This document shows, one piece after another, positions 58,704-64,000 of a DNA stretch of 64,000 nucleotides. The position numbers and the translations under genes were made by a program. Source of the stretch: Schistocephalus solidus (Eukaryota; Platyhelminthes; Cestoda; Diphyllobothriidea; Diphyllobothriidae); contig WEDG01005180.1 of NCBI GenBank assembly GCA_017591395.1, forward strand, positions 107,136 to 171,135, written 5' to 3'. Within the stretch, counting starts at the first letter, position 1, and each line of letters starts with the position of its first letter. The notes beneath the pieces are model-generated. The model was given only the letters and a program-made list of their open reading frames with translations, did not search any database and was not told where the DNA came from.

Positions 58704-59690
58704 TGTGGGTTGAGGCATCAGCCCTCGTGTGTGGTACCTAAAAACGGGACGAGGAGCCTGGCCTGATTTCGCCGTCACCTTAACTTACGTGGTGGAATAT
58801 GGAGGAAAACCAACACGGAAACCGCCAGGTGTAGAATGAAACTGAAGGCGATGCTGTGAAAGTCGCCCTCACCATACTCCTGTTCAAGTTTGAAGGCTGG
58901 ACTATCAACCGGTCTAATAAAGTTGCATCCAGACTCAGTCCTTCGTTAACCTATGGATTGACCCCGCATATTTACAAGGAGCTCGCATTTGCAATCTGAA
59001 CTGTGGCGAAACCACTTAGAAGTTGCACTAAACAGAAACCCCAAGTTTAGTGGACTGACGTTCCAGCCACGCAGCAGCATCCACATTTCAGCTCAAAAGC
59101 AAGGCGTCAGCTATAAAAGAGACAATGGCGTCATAAGCAAAGTCATAAAGACATGCTCGCACTGCAAACTGAGGTTTATGGTCCACCACCACCATATATA
59201 GGTCAGTGCACTTCCTACTAGACTGGAGCCTGTGAAACGAGTCAAGCAACTCACCGCTCACATGTTTCTCAGCTCTCGTGAGAATTTCAGCCGAATTGAA
59301 CTCGAATTTGTGGCCGGGCCTTATCAACTGAGCCGCACCTTGCTAATTGACGTCATTTCCCTAACTGCTGCCGCGTGTTCTGCAATTCGCTTCCGAAGCA
59401 ATTCTCCAGTTTTTCCGACGTAGGTGCTTTGCCCGCAACTGCACCAGATCCAATAAAAAACTGCAGATTTTCTTCGCCGTGGCAGTGGGTCTTTTGACCT
59501 CATTGCCTAGTGATTTCCTATGGCCTGTGTACGACTCCAACTCCAAGTGGTGTGAGAACGCGGCTGACAGCTTCAGAAACGTTCTTGAGGTATGGAATCG
59601 CTCGCCAATTCTAGCGATCGCAATTACTTCCCTAAAGTTACATTTTCGCTGGTATCGGCAGATCAGGCATTTATTACCTGAGGACTAGCG
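58704..59690 (-). pseudogene. Penelope-like endonuclease relic with full 3' tail
   Basis: Minus strand: linker (about 59690-59480), then FYWIWCSCGQSTYVGKTGEL with CxC and YVGKTG, followed by RKRIAEHAAAVRE. After a frame change RPGHKFEFNSAEILTRAEKH and VSGELLDSF, then the 3' tail (59190-58704). The same order and spacing as at 6.2 kb. The catalytic core looks largely conserved, but the reading is broken and no reverse transcriptase is present. Confidence 0.87.
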
Positions 59691-59863
59691 CACACCGATC
59701 CATTAGCTCTCCGATGCCAATAATCTCTAGACATACTTTACTATAGGACTGTTTATCAAACGGGATTGCAATTGTGATATTACCACTACCGGAAGTATTC
59801 GCACAAAAAAGATATTAAGCCTTACCGACTTTGTAACAGGCTTCCAGTCTCTTATCTACAGTA

Positions 59864-61191
59864 GGTTACCTAACTCATGCAAAAGGCCGAAGTTTACAAA
59901 GATCGATAATCACTCGCAACCCAGCACCAACTTATGTACCAAAGCTTTGAAATAGTAATGAAAAACCTTACGCAAATTTAAAACTCACAGGAAATACGAA
60001 AATTTGTATTAATTTGTTTAGAATTACAACTTTTTTGTAAAAGCAGCACATTCTGAAAACGTGACAAAAATCGGTTTAACCGTTACGAATAAATTTAAAT
60101 ATCATTGGCAGACGCAATCATAACCATGCTCTTTTCCATATCTTAAGAGAACTTTCCTTTCACCCAATTTCTTTATTGCTATTGTTGATAGTAGATTTAA
60201 GTTATTTTAGGGTTATCCTGGAAATACCAGCGATTTAATTCACGTTTTTCGGCGTTTTCAACATGTAATCCATAAAGTAAGTTACCGATCTCATGCAAAG
60301 CTAACCGGAATTCTGAAGGGTGTTTATGATTACGAAATATTATTTAAGAGGGATTGTAATGTTAACCACCGCACATCCTAATGCGAGGATATAACGCAGA
60401 GGGATGCTATTTTATGAGTGAACTGCTTTTTACGATCCTTCCCTGTCTGCAGTATCCTCGAATTAGGATGTACGGTGGTTAATATTACAATCCCACTTAA
60501 ATAATATTTAGCAAGCATAAACACATTTCAGAATTCTGGTCAAATTAACCTGATACCGGTTTATCGGATCCTCCAAAATAGGATATTTGCTAAAAGCAAT
60601 TACCGAAGTAGGGCGTTTGGGATATTCTTTCTAATGCAGAGGCCCTTTGGGTCAGGCTTGTTGATTCACCAAAACATGAAAACTCATTGCCGATAAAAAA
60701 ATGAACGTCCACAACAAGATTCGGCATTTAATAAGCCGAAAATCAATCATAACGTTTCTATAATAAGTTACATTTTTAAAAAAGCGCTTTAATTAGATAT
60801 TTTGCTGAAAAATATATGCGGACTTTACATTTTTCAAGGTTCAGTCAAGGTAAAAATGTTTACAATTTAACGGGTTTTATGATTTCCTAAAAATATGTGG
60901 CATATTTTCTGCTGGAAATGAGGAACCAACTTTTCGCTTTATTTTTGAGCTTTATTAATCTATTTGTTTAATTTCATGCACCGTTCTAGAATCGCACATG
61001 CATAACAGAGTGGCCGAAAATATTTAAAGATTTAGCGAAAACTGCTAATCTTCTGTCTACTGTATTTTTTAAATTGCGGATTAGCAGAAAATATATGATA
61101 TAAAAAGCACATTATCACATACTTCCATTTTAACATAAGGTTTTCTATGCTCAATCTGCACAGTATTCTGAACGTATTTTTTAACGGTCTT
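59864..61191. mobile_element. diverged copy of the long-inverted-repeat sequence, with nested MITE
   Basis: From about 60136 to 60250 and 60550 to 61190 the order of landmarks follows the right arm 62260 to about 63000 (for example CTTAAGAGAACTTTCC, AAAACTCATTGCCGATAAAA, TAAAATGTTTAC). It is interrupted by the palindromic MITE. A TACAGTAGGTTACCTAACTC terminus is at 59864. Confidence 0.6.
60254..60560. mobile_element. palindromic MITE
   Basis: Arms of about 115 bp: GGAATTCTGAAGGGTGTTTA with GGGATTGTAATGTTAACCAC at the left, and their complements at the right (60470-60545). The loop is short. One arm is also found alone at 56.6 kb. Confidence 0.8.
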
Positions 61192-63520
61192 CATATATAT
61201 GGGATTGAACATTCCGGTGTTATTTAATAAAAAAATCTTTTTGAGCCTCAAATTTACTCAACAAACCAAAATAACAAGACCAAATGTACGCCAAACGACC
61301 CACTCAAAATCGGATCACCCATTGCATGCGTAAGGTCATCTACTGCAGATTTTATCCTTTTTCCGTAAGCAAACGTTTCCAATACCTTTAGAGTTAATCT
61401 TTGTTTTTTAGGCCCTCGTGTCCTGCTTGAAATGGTAATTGTATGTCTAATACCTTATCGTAGAAAGCATCCATTCATTTTTTTGAGATACGGCCTTTAT
61501 CTCTATCTGTTCTTTATGATGTTTTTTTTCTCAGAAGACGTCTCCCACTTTTCTTCCTTCTTATAGAAAGTGCCATCTCAGCGTGAGCATCGAGTTGGAA
61601 TAGATATTTGGAACAATTATTAAATCTCATGCGTAGGATTACGTAGACGTACAGTACCTGCCCTATATCATGAAATCTCATGGATTTCCTGACAAAAGGC
61701 CCATAACGCGAAATCAGCCCACACCACGTTCCCCAAAGTTTTAATGCAGTAAAGAAGCGACCGTTCTTAAAACGAAGGCAAATTGTAGTTAAAAAATTAT
61801 TATTATAATGTTTAGAAATACTATTTTTTTCTGAAAAGTGGTAAATTCCGAATAATGGAAAAATTCGGCTTAGCTTATTAACCTGAAGTTTTAAACGTAT
61901 AGGATGCCCTTCCATATAAAAAAGTGAAAAAAGCAACACAGGAAGAATTGCGTTTGAAAATGGTCCTTTAGTGTACATGTAACCTAAGTAGTCTTCCAGA
62001 TTATGGGCAAGGGAAGATATGGTCGTTACGAAACAGCCTAAATTTCGAGTAAATATTGTAACATGGTTTCACGAAAATTGGCGGTTTTTTCTTCCGTTTG
62101 TACATTTTCTAAGATGCGTTTGACCAAAGCAAGCAGATTTTCGTTTGATTGCGTCGACAGGGATGTCATTCGAATAAAATATTTTATAAGCTCAGTCAGT
62201 GACTAAGAAATTTAAATAGAAATGTCAGGTGAAATCTTAAAAGTACTATTTTGTGTATATTAAGAGGACTTTCCATATGTAAAATTTCTTTGCAAGTATT
62301 TGGTTGTTAGATTACGATGAGTTTCAGATCGTCCTTGAAATAGTGTTAAATATTTTAAGGTTTCCTGAATTTTCAGCCCATTCCCCATAAATTTAGATTC
62401 TGTTGTATGTGCTTATCTTAACCTTCAAAATAAGATATTTCTTAAAGGCATATACTGCAGTTGTGAGTTGTTGTAAAGCAGATGGTCGTTTGCGCCATAG
62501 TTGTAGACATGAAGACTCGTTGCGAAAAAAAATAAACGCCCACAAAGTAATTCGGCAATTAGTATGCCTAAGATCGATTTAAAAACTCTTATAATAAGTT
62601 ACCTCTTAAGAACGCTTTTTTTAGATATTTCATTGTCAAAGGTCTGCGTATTTAACCTTTTGCAAGATAAAGTCAAGGAAAAAAGGGGGACGTTCGACCG
62701 ATTTTGCGACTTTGCTGAAAATAAGGGATACAATATCTTCTGAAAATGAAAGAACTCACTTATTTCTTTCTATTTGTCCGTTTTTTGCTGTATTTGCTTA
62801 CTTTTCAGCCCCGTTCTAAGATTGCAAATACACAACCGAGTTTTCGAATATATACTCAACTTTTGCGAAGAAATGTTAGTTTTCTGCCTTTTCCATTTTA
62901 AGTTTCCGTATTCGTTCATAGTCTACTGCAAATAAAAATTGTCAGGTCATCTTTCGAGTACCCCTTGACGATGATCATTGGAGTCATGACGCGGCTTCTC
63001 ATTTGTATGCGTTTTTAAGCTCCTCCTTATTGGTCTGGTAAAATAAAGTACAGTCAAACAAATTTATTACTTATTTTTTTGTATAAAACTTCGCAAATTT
63101 TTAAAACTAAATTCTTTGAATTTAATCTATCCTTGATTTTATGGAAACAATGTTATTTCTCATATCTGCATTTACGGGCTTTTCTTGAACGCAAAACCGA
63201 ATTTTCCATCTTCATAAAAGCGATATTGAAACCTTTTCCATCTTTTATTTATGTGCGTTTATAGTAAAACGCATAGAAACAAAATGTTTTGATCCGGAGT
63301 CTTCAGGATCGCAGGAATCTTCCTGGAAAGCAAAAAACCTCCGATTTGGCCCTGTTTGCCCCCGTTTCCACTTAAATGAAAAGATCTCAAGTGAACTCCT
63401 CATTACTGAACAGCTTTCTGCGCACCAATTCAGACCAAAATACCAACAGAATCCCATATAGTGTGTTACATACTACCGCCTCAAAATTTTATCCCGACAT
63501 TTCATGAGTTAGGCGATGTA
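61192..63520 (-). mobile_element. right arm of the long inverted repeat
   Basis: Inverted partner of 52177-54538, ending GAGTTAGGCGATGTA at the outer side. On the minus strand it keeps a 154-residue reading (61978-61514) that is broken in the left arm by one extra A in a run near 53843. The reading shows no recognised domain and may be chance. Confidence 0.88.
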
Positions 63521-63539
63521 TATAAGCGATATAAGCGAT

Positions 63540-63780
63540 ATATATATTTATATATATATATATATATATGCAGATTGATATTACCGACAAAGACAAGGGA
63601 GACTGGAATGGCCATTTCTGGCTTATTGGCCGTCATCAGCCAGCCATACCCAACTCCAGGCGCTGCGGCACCCGAGGCTCGAAATCGCGACCTGTTGGGA
63701 AAAAGTCCAACGCTCTACCCACTGCGCCACGAGCTCGTTGTCTTGCTGGTTTCGATCAGGAATATATATATATATATATG
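63540..63780 (-). mobile_element. SINE copy with intact-looking hammerhead motif, between (TA)n runs
   Basis: Minus-strand Arg-type unit: head at about 63735-63665, tail with CTGATGA (63639-63633) and GAAA, GGCTGG/CCAGTC stem I. (TA)n lies on both sides. Confidence 0.8.
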
Positions 63781-63823
63781 CAAGGAGAAGACAAGGCGAT
63801 CTCTGGGCTAGAAGATATAATTT

Positions 63824-63863
63824 TCTGATGTTTCACACTCATACTTGAGCGCATCATCGGAGA
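63824..63863 (-). ncRNA. hammerhead-like motif, one core change
   Basis: Minus strand: stem I TCT/AGA, CCGATGA (U4 changed to C), six-pair stem II GCGCTC/GAGTGT, GAAAC, triplet ATC. It has the same architecture as 197-238 but a different stem II sequence, so the structure is kept while the sequence changes. Confidence 0.5.
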
Positions 63864-64000
63864 TAGAGCATAGGGGGAACTACATGGTTAAATATATGTT
63901 CGGGCTCACTTGCGATAAGTCTAGCAACCTCGTTTCTCATTGGTCCTCTTCTAGTGCGCCAATGGTGTTTGACGGCCTCACTGGTAGGTCGACGCTGCGG

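Overview
This window is repeat-rich, intron-dominated eukaryotic DNA. It carries spliced exons with GT/GC-AG borders, tRNA-derived short interspersed elements, Penelope-like and RTE-type retrotransposon relics, fold-back DNA elements, long microsatellites and no bacterial-style operons. The mix of a schistosome SM-alpha-like tRNA/hammerhead repeat, GIY-YIG Penelope-like copies and an RTE-type endonuclease-reverse transcriptase suggests a parasitic flatworm, most plausibly a large-genome tapeworm of the diphyllobothriid kind. The organism is an inference.

One host gene is recognisable, on the minus strand: a beta-type phosphoinositide phospholipase C. Five exons were read by eye. They are a PH-domain exon (48261-48401), two EF-hand-region exons (27356-27491 and 19115-19169), an EF/linker exon (15235-15343) and the start of the catalytic X box with the His-Asn pair of SSHNTYL (8677-8887). 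Phases agree where adjacent exons are both visible (19115 to 15343 to 8887). At least two exons (after 48261 and after 27356) were not found, and both gene ends lie outside the window or were not recognised. The introns are kilobases to tens of kilobases long and hold nearly everything else.

Layout. 1-5274: a Penelope-type terminus with an intact-looking hammerhead core, then about 16 tandem copies of a 309-310 bp tRNA-derived unit, each with a second, different hammerhead-like motif. 5275-8676: inverted Penelope-like 3' ends. 8677-19169: three PLC exons among fold-back elements and Penelope-like endonuclease relics. 19170-28600: mixed SINE relics and the 27.4 kb PLC exon. 28640-31370: a decayed RTE-type element. 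31600-32350: purine microsatellites. 32700-48400: SINE, Penelope and fold-back relics and the PH exon. 48700-51000: a tRNA-like SINE and duplicated (AGT)n arrays. 52177-63520: an 11.3 kb long inverted repeat with 2.3 kb arms, whose interior holds Penelope-like, SINE and MITE insertions. 63540-64000: another SINE and another hammerhead-like terminus.

The most interesting theme is the density of hammerhead-ribozyme-like motifs in two unrelated contexts: inside the tRNA-derived tandem unit, and at the ends of Penelope-like elements. In both, stem III is very short and self-complementary, which would favour dimer or concatemer cleavage.
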